Origin: Cymodocea nodosa
Lineage: Eukaryota > Streptophyta > Magnoliopsida > Alismatales > Cymodoceaceae
NCBI GenBank assembly: GCA_036874045.1
Contig: CM072340.1
Coordinates: 2,495,001 to 2,559,000, forward strand
DNA: 64,000 nt
Direction of reading: 5' to 3'
Positions 31,925 to 43,900 of this stretch are shown one piece after another. Each line of letters opens with the position of its first letter. Position 1 is the stretch's first letter. The notes under the pieces were generated by a model that searched no databases, was not told the DNA's origin, and saw nothing but the letters and a program-made list of their open reading frames with translations. The translations under genes were made by a program, and so were the position numbers.

Positions 31925-33236
31925 TACAATATTTTATCTAATCAATTTCATAGTTATAAACAAAGAAAAATAATTTGTAGAATTTAAAAACATTTATCCT
32001 TATTTGAGATTTTCCTTTTCTTCATCTTCTTTTACAAATATTTAGTGACAAATATTTGACATTCTTTTCTTCACTGAAGTTGCTTCCTTCTGAAAGTTTT
32101 TCTCCTCTAAGAGGTTGATCCCTAAAAGTATATTTCTTTAAGTATGTAAAGATACATTAATCAACTAGGATTCTATGTCTTTTATAGTCGATTTCTATTA
32201 CATGTATATCCTCCACATTTATTTACGATCAGTTTACACTCTTCACGTCTTTTATTTTATTTTCAAATTCAAATTTCAAAATACACACATTATTGTACAT
32301 GTTTTCTTCTCAAATTTTTTTGAATCATCAATCTTAGATTTTTTGAAAAATTTTCTATAAAATAATTTTTTCATCTAAATTTTTTTATTAAATGTAATAA
32401 GAAGACGTTGTATTAATACTAACTAAACGTGTAAAACTAATAGACTTATAACTTAATGCATTTAACTTAATGAGTTCAACATGTGCCATACATGTGACAT
32501 GCTTCATTAGGTAAGGAGATAACTCAACAAACTAACTCCGTGATGTTATTAATAACTTAATGAATTAACTTCGTTGTGTTATAGTTAACTCAATGAACTA
32601 GTATAAATAAATATTAAACAGTAATATATTTATCACGTGCAAAAATAATAACTTTATAAGTTTATAATGCTAACCTAACATGTTGTCTTAGTATTCAATA
32701 TAGCAACTCAACACGTGTAGTTATATTAACCTAACGAATTAAACATGTGCAACTCACGTAATATAATATAACATTCATAAACTTTAATTTCAATATGTGT
32801 ATAATGCTAATTTAATGAATTCATCCATGAAACTTAACATTTTGTTCATTAACTCAACGAATTCTCACGTGACTTCTTTTTAATCTTTAAGTCTATAACT
32901 CAATGAGTTCTTATGTGATATTTTTACAAAAAGAATGTTAACTCAATAAGTTGTCTTAACATATACAGTACATGATACAAATTTGTAACATTAAAACATA
33001 TCATGTTTTATAATAAAAACATACGTTAATTTAATATTTAATTAAATGCAAAGTTAGTATAATTTAATGACTAGTTAATTAACTTAGTATAATTCTAAAT
33101 CTATTACAAACAAATATATAATATTAAACTTTTTTTGTATTAATTGATGTTTTTAATTTAATTTCACAAATAATATTAATTGATTAAATATGATTACTTA
33201 TGTTTTACATACATCATGAAAATATAATACTCAACA
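31925..33236 (-). repeat. Copia-2 5' LTR, truncated
   Basis: From about 31925 (GATACAATATTTTATCTAAT) to CTCAACA at 33236, the text follows the Copia-1 LTR from its equivalent of position 13730 onward. That includes the TTAACTTAATGAGTTC and ACATGTGCCA modules (32450-32500) and the CAACTCAACACGTGTAG module near 32703. Many CACGTG motifs have decayed to CATGTG or CACGTA. Confidence 0.85.
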
Positions 33237-34502
33237 GGAATAAATGAAAAATCATTGTAAAAACTAATGTCGTTAGCTTTTTTAATATAATATTCTTTAT
33301 TTTTAAACTCTTTATGATATAATTGCATTTTCGTAGATGTCAATGATATTCACGTACGTACCTCTTCATTTTTGCTCACCTTTTGTCTTTATCATTCACG
33401 TTCCCTTGTCTCTTTGTAGATGGACAAGTTATAAATGGAATTACGTACCTCTTTGTAGACGAACCGTTTTTATAAATCTCAGTGATATTACTTACCTCTT
33501 TGTATATTAACACAAGTAAATGATATATGTTTGACTTGTATTTGCGATTTATGTTAATTTATTTCATTTAATACGAATAGAATTACATTCTTACCGTATT
33601 ATTCATTTTTGTTGATTTGACTATTAACTTGAAAATATTACCTATTTTTTATATGCTAAATTTAAAATGCCAAGGTAAATGTCTTTTTCAATTATGGTCG
33701 TGTTCTGCGTTTTAAGAGTTCGAACTTTGAAATAAAAATATTAATATAGACATTTTTTATTCATAAATTTACTGATATCTAAAGTACTAACGACATTCAA
33801 AAGTTAGGTTCAAGTTATAATTTTGTGTTTTTATGATATCTTTATATACGTATGATTTAAAATCATGAAATTACTAAATAGATAATATAGATTAACAGGT
33901 GACTCACGTGTTTGACTCATACTTTAATTTGCTAAAACGGTAGTTTAAAGGGTAATGGTTAATAAGTGATAGGTAGATAAAAATCATTACCTCAACTCAT
34001 TTACAATAGATTATATGAATCAAGTTGACGGATAAAGTCTAACACACTTAACACCTTTTGTTCATTTAGGTTTACAAAAGAGGTGGGTTTCTATCTACAT
34101 TGTTTAATACAGGTACAGGTCTAATCATTTCTACCGTATTATCTATACGATACACTAATTCAAAGATATCGCCCACCTGTTTATTTATTTAACACAGGTA
34201 AAAATATGGATAAGATTATGCCCATTCTATCCATACGTTTACAAGCACAGTCCGATTTTTACTGCTACGAAGTGCTAGTACCTCCTGCTACTAAATTTAA
34301 AGGAAAAAGATAATTAAAAAAATGAAAATTCTATAATACTTATCTCTATTAGATTTTAAAATTTTATTTATTACCTCGTGTTTAAAACTCTGGCCTTTCA
34401 AGTCCACTTGGATCATGCCCATTCCTCTTTTCCTCGTCGTCGTCCTCCTCTGGTGCAATCGGCCAAAACCCAAAACCCAAAACCCTGCTACTCGGCGAGG
34501 AA
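33237..34502 (+). promoter_or_regulatory. Upstream region and 5' leader of the kinase gene
   Basis: No gene is seen from 33237 to 34400. A motif of the form TTACGTACCTCTTTGTAGA recurs at about 33355, 33443 and 33490. ACTCACGTGTTTGACTC at 33902-33918 combines a CACGTG G-box with a TTTGAC W-box core. From about 34395 the DNA becomes pyrimidine-rich (CCTCTTTTCCTCGTCGTCGT), with three CCAAAAC repeats at 34463-34486, which suits a transcribed leader. No convincing TATA box could be fixed, and roles of these motifs are inference. Confidence 0.35.
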
Positions 34503-34937
34503 ATGGAGACGGAGGGCGGGCGAGACGAGAGTATAGGTTTTGTGTTCATCGTCATTCTCGCCGTCCTCGCCGTCTTTTCACTTCTCGTCGCCTTTAGCTA
34601 CTACTGCTACATCCGGACCAAGGTCTCGAGGCACCGCAAATCCCTAGCTGGGAGGAGAAGGAAGCCTGACGAGGAGGCGTCGGTGCCGGAAGCGGAGGGT
34701 GGTGGTAAGGTGGTGCAGCAGCAAGTGCCGGTGGTGGACGTGGGAGGGCAGAAGGGTGTGGTAGTGTTCTCCTTCAAGCAGCTGCATAGTGCAACAGGTG
34801 GGTTCGGGAAGGGCAATGTGTTGGGGCATGGGAGCTTTGGGTCGGTTTACAGGGGCGTGATGCCGGATGGGAGAAAGATTGCCGTGAAGCTCATGGATCC
34901 TGCTGGGAAGCAGGGGGAGGAGGAGTTCAAGATGGAG
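34503..34937 (+). CDS. Kinase exon 1 (residues 1-145)
   Basis: It encodes the membrane segment, the linker and the N-lobe through EEEFKME. The donor is GAG|GTGGGT at 34938 and the phase is 0. Intron 1 is 93 bp, from 34938 to TTTAACAG at 35030. GC content is visibly higher than in the surroundings. Confidence 0.92.
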
Positions 34938-37900
34938 GTGGGTTTTTTGCTTCTATCTCTTTTGTTTTGTTTATTTCTTCTTTTATGGGTCTTTTATGAT
35001 TTGGGTTTGGTGTTTTGATGTGTTTAACAGGTGGAGCTGTTGACAAGTCTGAGATCGCAATACTTGCTTGCTCTCATCGGGTATTGTTCCGATAATGACC
35101 ACAGGTTGCTTGTTTACGAGTATATGGCCAATGGTGGGCTTCAGAAGCATCTTTATCCCAAGGATGGTGAGTGTTATCATAAGATTGAATATTTAAGTAC
35201 TTTCTTTTTAAGCAAAATCACTGATTGGGGTGGGGTCCCATAAATCAAAAGGAGTGGGGAGGACTACATCAAAGCCAACAATATAACAAAGAAAGAGATA
35301 ACAACTTGAGATTGCTGCTTAGAAACTTGCTGCAGCAATCTGTGGAAAGTTCTGTAGAGGTGAAACAAGGTAAAACTCTGCTGTATAGGGAAAAAAAGAC
35401 TCGGCTAGGAAGTGAATCGATCGCTGAGAGAATGATCAGGGATTAATCTACTACCGAGAGTGTAACTGCAAACTGAACCTGCAAATTATGCAGAACCAAA
35501 GAGCTGTAGTCCCCTGTTTCACCAACATCCAAGCTGGATCTGCGAACTGCTGTAAAAAAAAGCATATCTTCTGAGAGAATGATCAGAAATAAAAATAAAA
35601 AACCTTTCATGATTGCAAAAAGCTCCTTTGCTACCGTGACTTGTATGAAATAGTTATGGGAGATCAGCAATTAAGGCTAGTGGGATGTCTTCCAGGAAAC
35701 TGGAGGTACTTGTTGGAGGTGAGACTAGAGAAGAAGGAGGAACAAACATGTTGTGCACATGAGTGGGTTAAAAAGTTAATGTACTTACTAATGTTATGAC
35801 ACCCCTTGTAGTTAGTGCATCACATGTGCCCCACTAATGTATAAAAACATTGAATGTAAGAAATGGAGCATGGATGATCAACAGCTTTCATACAAGTTGT
35901 TTGCTCTTTTGCACCTTTAATTTCTTGTCTTTCAAGGAAAACTCAAATCCTATCACCCCTTTCACACCTTTTCCCTCTCATTTCTCTCTTCACCCTAGCT
36001 TCAAATTGAATGATGGCACTCGTGATGATGCATGGTTAGGTGGCTAGGGGTGGAGATGAAACTAAGTTCATCAACCTAGTATTAGAGCTTAGTGATCATG
36101 AAGAAGGCATGAGGCTAAGTGAGCTTGATGTGTTCAAAGCCTTGTTAGAGGAGGTTGTTGGGAATCTAAAAATGGACTCGAAGAGTAGAATGAAACTTAA
36201 TAATTGAAATTTGAGACAAGAAATTATAAGGATCACCCAAACCTTGGTAGGAAAAATCTTTGAATTGGTTGAAAAGTTGCAAAGGGTACTCAGTGATGGC
36301 CTAGAGATGGGGAGCAACAAGGGAGGGGGGAGAAGCATTGGCTAGAATGATAAGGAGCTATATTAGTTAAAGCCTACCATAGTGAAGCTACCCTACTTTG
36401 ATGGTGCTCAAGAGCTCAAGATTTGAGTCTACAAGGTTGGTTGACAATCATAGAGAGCATAACTTTAATGGAGTTGAGTCGGGTAATTGGAAAAAATGTC
36501 TATATAATCAATGCTATGGGTTCAGGTGAATCATCAAGCCACTAGATGGGCTTTATATTTGTCCATTAGACTTGTATTTAATTGTATAAACCTATTTGCA
36601 ATTGAGTACATTGGTGTTTATAGGACAAGACATCGATTCCTAGGTACCATGTGACCTTAAAGCTTCTACATCATCATCCATTGCTTTTTTCTATTGTGGT
36701 AGGTGTAAAGCCTCCTAATAGACTTTTGGTATAAATGTAGAAGTCATGGACAAGGTGAAGTATTGATAAGAAAGTTTAATGTGATCATAAGAGACAAAGT
36801 GAGAAATAGGGTGAGAGGTGTAGGTGCATGTACTTTTTCTAAAAGAAATAGGAAGATCTAGTTCTAATGTGGTGGGCATAGTTGTATTTACACCTGATTC
36901 TAAGGAAGGTTCAACCAATAGGGATAGTGGCATTTGTTTGCTTTTTTTTTTAAAAAAAAACCTTATCCACTATTATTCATCGGGTGGTAAGGAACCTGCA
37001 AATACCAAGGAAGTACAAAAGGGAGGGGTTTGAATCACTAGAGGACCCAAGTTTGGCCAACAAGGAAAGAAAAGGAAAAGAAAACTCAACAATAAAGAAA
37101 ACCAAACACCAAAGGCTAAGGGTGATAAGCAGGTATATCCCACTTATCCAAAAGAATAAGATGATGACAGTCTAAGGGCAAGCAACAATAGTGTACCAGA
37201 TCTAAGGATCATTATGGAGACCAAAGTGGGCAAGACAATCAATAGTCAAGTTACTTTCAAGAGCAATCCAACGAATCTCCTTAAGGGAAGAGCAAAGTTC
37301 CAAATTGGGAGGATCAGGGGATGGGGACAGATGCACTTCATTAGGGCTTCCACTAACACCAACGAGTTGGTCTTTACAATAAGATGTGGCTTGATTCAAG
37401 TATCATCACATAAGTGAAGGTTGTCAAATAAGGTGAATGCTTCTACAACCAAGGGAATGTTAGTGTCATAGGGAGTGACCATTGTAGCAACAAGAGAACC
37501 ATCCTAAAAGCAAATAACAATGCCACTAGCATTGTGGCCCCTAACTGCAACACCATTCATGTTCAGAGAAAAACAAGATGGTGGAGGCTTCCTCTAGGTA
37601 ATCCAATGAGAAGAGCATTAAGTGATATGGGAATTTTGCAAAAAGGCCCTTCCATAAATCAACATGGCGGTATTGACTTTTTGGTGAATCTGGCCAAAAT
37701 CATGTGACTCTCTAGCCATGATAATCTTGCAATGTGCCTTCCAAGCTTCCCAAAGAAAGGTAGTAGCTAGAAACTTCCACTATCGATGATTCAAATCATT
37801 ACCAATATACTTTAGAGAGTTAAAGATCCAATATTGCTAGGCATTTCTATTACGAATGTGAATGCCAAACTTATCACATATCTAGCAATGAAAAAAGTTA

Positions 37901-40900
37901 GCCCATTCACTATGGAAGAAGAGGTGGGTAGGAGAGTCATCGTTCTTGCTGACCAAGCAACTAACACGCACTAAGGCAAGAGAAGTGCCATGGTGTTAGA
38001 AGAGATCTTTAGTGAGGAGGACTTGCCAAAACCATTTCCACAGAAAAAAGGAGATCTTAGTAGGAATATAAGGTTGCCATATACTTGCATTCCAGTCAAC
38101 AGAAGCATTCCTTTTTCGAATGAGTTCTCTAGCATTCAATGTTTTGATAATGCCATCCTGTTGAGCTAACCAATGAAAGCTATCATGGCTAGAAGAAATC
38201 AAGTGTAGATATCAAACAACCCAGTCATGGAGATTCTAATCAATACCAATATCAAGTCCCCTAGATGATTAGCTTGAACAAGAGAGGCAAGGGTAGAAGC
38301 CTTAGAGTCCATCGTCTAAGGGTAGAATAAACCCCTACCACCACACCATACCGTTTGAGGCTACACATCCTTCCACGCATTATGGAGAGAATGCTAGAGA
38401 GGGGAAAAAGTAGCCTTGTGAGAATATTGATCAATGCTACCATAGGTATTGTGCATATAGTCCTGTAGGAGACTTGAGCCATGTTGAGAGGAGAATGCTA
38501 GCTTGATGCGAAGTGCTTGCATCATCTCATGAAAATCTTTAATGCCTAGACCACCCTCAAAAATTAGGTGTGACACTTTATCCCAAGTCAAGGATGTCAA
38601 GCATGTCCATTGGAAGCATGATGCCAAAGGAACTTAGCACAAATCTTATGAAGTTTCATGATGACAACTTGTGGAACATCAAATACGCTACAGAGATGCA
38701 TGGGAAGACTAGCCAACACATGCTTGATTAGAGTCAATTTGCCACCAATGCTTAGGCACTTGGACTTCCAACCAGACAACTTACTTTGAAATTAGTCTAT
38801 TATAAACTGGAAATAAATAGCTTTGGCCCTTTTATTGTACATCGGACAACCTAAGTAGTGGAAAGGAAGGGAGCTCTATTGAAAGCTTGTGATGAAAGCA
38901 ATTCTATCAATCTTATTGTAGGGACTGTTAGGCATTGCCACAAAGAAACTTTTAGCTTGATATTTTGGCCCATGGTATTCTAATTGTCTTGGAGAAGATC
39001 CATATAGCTTTGGAGATTGAATTTATTTCCATTGACGTAAAGAATAATATCATTTGTATAGAAAGATGAGAAATGTTAAGCCCATTAGAGTGAACAGCAT
39101 AACCCACATACCTATCATCATGCTCCAAGTTGTTAAGGCCATAACTTAAAAGCTCCTTCATTAAGATGAAAAGGGTAGGGGAGAGAGGATCCCCTTGCCT
39201 AAGCATGTGAGAATTGGGGAAGATGGAAGTCGCCACTCCTCTAAACAAAATTGCAAAAGAAACATCTTCCATACAATTTTTAATGAGGTTTAGACAAGGA
39301 GTAGAAAAGCCAAACTTATTTAGAATTGGACAAAGGGCATCCCATTCAACCCTATTGTAAGCCTTTTCCATATCAAGATTCAGGATAACATTGCCACTAC
39401 GAATTCTATTGTTAATCCTTTGTATAAGATCATGAATAATAGAAATTTTATGGAAAATACTATGTCCTATAACAAAAGCTCCTTGATTCTTGGAGATGAG
39501 AGAAGGGAGAATGCCCATGAGATGATTAGACAATATTTTAGAAAATATTTTATAACGAATGTTGCATAGAGTAATAGTTCTAAAATTGGTAAAGGAAGAA
39601 TGAGAATCAGTTTTAGGGATTAAGGCCAAAAAGGTGGCCTTCCAAGCATGGTCCATCTAACGTCTTTCAAAAATTCCTACAATGGCATCAACAAGGTTAT
39701 CCACTATGATATCCTAACATTCTTGAGAAAGGTTGTTGTGAAGCCATTAGGGTTGGGGGCACTGTCATGGTGCAAGCTTTTAACCACATCATGAATTTCA
39801 TTCCTAGGCGGAGGGGAGATAAAGTTTAAGCAATCAGTATTAGTGAGAGACTTAGGAATTAAATCAAGAAGGTCATAATTCATGGAATGCGAGGAGGAAG
39901 AGAAAAGAGAGGAAAAGAAGGAGATTGCTCCTTGTTTTAGCTCCTTTGGAGATCCATAAACACAATGAGGATCTATCATCAACTCAAACACATTACTTTT
40001 TTGTCGACAGTTCACAATAGTGTGGAAGAATTGAGAGTTTTGATTGCCTTCTTTAAACCAGTAGATATTAGCATGTTGGGATAGGAAAATGTTGCAACAT
40101 TTATTGTTGGCACTGAACTTGCTCTTAAGGGAGGAAAGGGAATCCATATCATTAGAGTTTGGAGCAAAAAGAAGCTGTGACTCTAGAATTGTTGGCAAAA
40201 AGGAGCTCCCTACTAATTCTTGGTGAAGATATTGCCAAATCTCGAATGATTCCAATGTTTCAATTGTAGCTTTAAGTTTCGGAGCTTGAGGCTGAAATTT
40301 AGCAATAGGTAGGATGCAACTTTGCCATTCTAGCACCAGGCAATCAAGTTCTTACAACTCACATCATTGAACCATATATGTTGGAAGTGGAAAGTCAAGT
40401 ATCCCCAAAATAGAGGATTCCTGCTCGTAAGGATTAGTAGGGGGTGATCTGAATAAATTCTATCTTCAACAGTGACTTGGAAATCAAGATTAGTTAAGGC
40501 CTTGTCATTCATGAAAATTTGGTCCAAGCACTTGGAAATCTTGTGAGGCAACTGTCAATTGTTACACCAGGTGAATGGTTGATCATTGTGATAGTGATTA
40601 TTGTGATAATGGTTGATCATTGTGATTAGTTAAGGCCTTGTCTATGTGCAAAAGTGTCAAATAGATATGTAAATGTCAATTTATCTTGGTCTTCAAGTGC
40701 AACGAGTATTTGATTGTAACTCGAATATTCATTGAGGAAACAATAATATCTTTTTTTAGTAAGCCTTTTAAGCATCTAATTAATAAATGACAATGAGAAA
40801 TGATCCTTTCTTGTGGTAGTATTCAACTTCTATAATTTATGCACACTCACTATCTTGTTTACACTTGTGTTGAGATCAATTTATCATTCTTGTTCTTCGT

Positions 40901-43900
40901 TATTGTGATACTTGATTACTTTGGAATCACCTATACTAGGCTAACCTATGAGTTGTTGGAGATTAGAATATATGATATCATTATCCAATTACTTAAAAAT
41001 TTCCTTTTTGACCACTTCTTTTATAATTGGGTTTAGCCTACATTGAGGTTCTCGAGTAGGATGAATTTCATCTACTTTGTGAATCTTATGTTGGCATATT
41101 ATCAAACTTATTCCTTTTATGTTTGACATGATTCATTCAATTGTAGTTTGGTGTCTTCTCAAAATAGAAATTACCTTCTTCTCTTATTTTTTAGACAAAT
41201 TAACAACTAAAATCACTAGGAGAGTGTCATTCTCTCTTAGAAAGATATATTTGAGCTCAGTAAGGAGGGTCTTGAGCTTGACAATGGGTGACTATTCAAT
41301 AGAAGGTGCACTTTGTGGCCTTTGTTTAGACAAAATGTTCTTAAAAGGTGTAGCAAGACAAGCATCTTGTAACATAGAAGATTACAGTCCTGATGATTGG
41401 AAAAATGTATGTATAATTTCTTGAATATCTTCCATCATTATTAGAACATCTGTGAAATCAGTATAAGAACAGAGTTGCCATCTAATTTTATTGAGGAAAA
41501 TTAGGAAAAATTGAATATCATATAAGAAACATATGTTTCCTTATATGGTAAAAGAAATTAAGATTAAAAGATTGAAGGTAAGTTCTTAAGGTACACATGA
41601 GAGAAGATATTAGGCACTCTCATGGCTTTATTGAAGTTAGCCTCCAAATTGCTTTCTCCATTAAATGCAAATCGATTACGATTGACATAAACAATGATTA
41701 AAGTGTTGCCATGTATGGATTAACGATGATATGATAAAGTAAAATTAATAAAAAAGGAAACAGAATTAAAGTAAATTAAGGCATTACAACAGGACAAGTT
41801 ATTTGCAATTTATATAATAATTGATTTGGTTAATGGGTGTAAATCGTGATTAAAATGTAAAATCAATGTGGGTAATAGTTCTAAATAAATTGTTGGATCA
41901 TAAATAGTAAAAAGGATGCATGATGATCGATAAGTTTGTAATGATTAATATGTAAATGTCTTGTTGGGCTTCATTGTTGTGTAATCGATGATGAATAGAT
42001 TTAAGATAAAATATTCACCTAAAACAACGATAGAAAGAGGTTGTCCAAAGGTGCAGTAGGAGAGCTTTCACACTTTGGGAAATTTTGGAATTGATTTCGA
42101 AGCTAATCTTGAAGAGCAGGTGTTGGAGTCTTTAATTCATTTGGAATTCTCCTATTTATACATTGAGAATTATCTTAGGATTCATGTTCTGCCAACTCTG
42201 AAAAAGATATTGCGGAGCCTAACGACTTGTGCCACGTTGGATTAATTAGAGATTTTTGAACTTAGGATGTTTATAATTAGTAGGTTGCATAAAAGTATCT
42301 TCAGAATATCCTGTCCTTTTCCCCTTTTATATCGTTTAACAGGAATGCAGAATGTTTATGTGAAAATTCCCTGGATTTGTCATATAGTTGTTTGTAGGCA
42401 TTGGAGAGTTGGCCCTAACCTTTTAGAAGTTCATCTTTAAATTCTTGAAGACTTGGCCTTAACTTTTCGGAGACTTGTTTTGTTGTTTTTTATAATGTTA
42501 CAGAGTTAGCCTTAACTCTTCGGAAATTTACCTTTAAAACATTAGAAAGTTAATCTTAGCTCTTTTAACAGTCAATAAAGAAGGCAAAATGTGGGGATAA
42601 ACATGTAGTAGAAATCCCAAAAGGGTGGACAAAAGGTTAAGTGTTAACTCTTCGCCAAATTGGTACATGTAGTAGACGTTCAATTTTTCCATGGTAAATC
42701 TTGGTTTGACTGTAGGGTTGACTAGTTAGACCAAGGGACGTTTAGGTACTAAGGAAAAAACAAAGAGGAATAGATAGAGTTAGCTGAGAATAGAGAACAA
42801 AAGGACGAAGGGTTAGGATTTAACTCTGCTAAAATGGCAGAAGGTTAGCCAAAATTCGATTTTCGATAACTCGACTTGGTGTGACCATGTAGTTGATTGG
42901 TTAGATTGAAAAAAAAGTTAGATGCTTGGTTCAGTTTGATCGCGATACATGTCCGATCAGATAAAAAATAAAACAAATGGTTTATAAAAATAGTTTTGGA
43001 TAGTTAGTGAGAAATAAAGGGAAAATGGTAGAGTTAGCGCTTCGCTGATCTGATAGAGGATTAGTCAAAATTGATTTTTTGGTAACCTAGTTTGGTTTGA
43101 TTTTATGCTCAATAGGTTTGATTGTAAGAAAGTCTAGATAGTTAGCAATAGGAAGAGAGAAAGGGCAAAGAGTTAGTGTTAACTCTCTGCCAAAACAATG
43201 GTGGATTAGCCATGGTTAGACTTCCGACCACGATAAAATGAAGGAAGAAGATCCTGGAGAGTTCAGCAAAGCCTTCAGTCTGGGATGTTCTTTGCCTGTT
43301 ACAAACCTGCAAGTGTAAAAGAGTTGAAAAAAGAGATTACGATAAATTCAATGAAGTGCAAAAATGCAGAACATGTATGATATGAAAAATAAAGGTAATT
43401 TGATTCACTACAAAGGGTGTTATGTTGTAAAAGTTTAAATGTGGGGTGACAACAATATGTTCCTCCTTGATTGAGATTGATAAATTGAAAATCAAGAATT
43501 AAGACACCCCACATTTAAACTTGCAAAAGTATGTTACATAATAGGACACAAGATGATTATGAAGGCATATTGCTGTGTAGCTCTAATAAATGATTCTGTT
43601 TAAAAGACAAAATAAGCTGAAACATGGTTGTTGCTGAAAACAGAAAGATTGTAAGCATGATTTTAAAAGAAGATTTATGCTATGGATGAATAAAATGACA
43701 GATTAAAGTAAATCTTGTAAATGATTCATTATGAGAGGATTTGTTGAAAATAAAAATTCCATGAAGGATTCATTATGGAAGAATTTTGAAAGTATAACTC
43801 ATGAATGATTCATCCTAAGAGGGTCTGCTGGAAATGAAAATTCCATGAATGATTCATCATGGAAGAAGATGCTATAAAATTAAACTCTCATGAAGGATTC

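Larger units (their letters stand above)
27301..33236 (-). mobile_element. Copia-2: older truncated Ty1/copia element
   Basis: Order on the minus strand: truncated 5' LTR (31925-33236), gag zinc knuckle, gag coiled coil, protease, integrase, RT, RNase H. It is the same family as Copia-1 but far more decayed, with many stops, frameshifts and substituted catalytic residues. The first part of gag, the primer-binding site and about 180 bp of the LTR end are missing at one junction near 31925. No matching 3' LTR is evident downstream of RNase H. Confidence 0.85.
37200..40560 (-). mobile_element. LINE (non-LTR) retrotransposon ORF2 remnant
   Basis: On the minus strand the ORF2 order is visible: endonuclease C-terminus (40551-40330), linker (40336-39704), reverse transcriptase (39656 to about 38600), zf-RVT-like segment (38202-37996) and RNase H (about 37640-37200). 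This is the architecture of plant L1-type LINEs. ORF1 and most of the endonuclease are missing, as in 5'-truncated insertions. No clear poly(A) tail or target duplication was found at the lower-coordinate end. Confidence 0.88.

Noticed and set aside
34607..34829. Minus-strand open frames opposite kinase exon 1
   Set aside because: They are shadows of the GC-rich kinase coding strand.
41119..41424. 101-codon open stretch on the plus strand
   Set aside because: No recognisable domain, no neighbour relation and intronic position. An ORF of this length is expected by chance in AT-rich DNA of this size.
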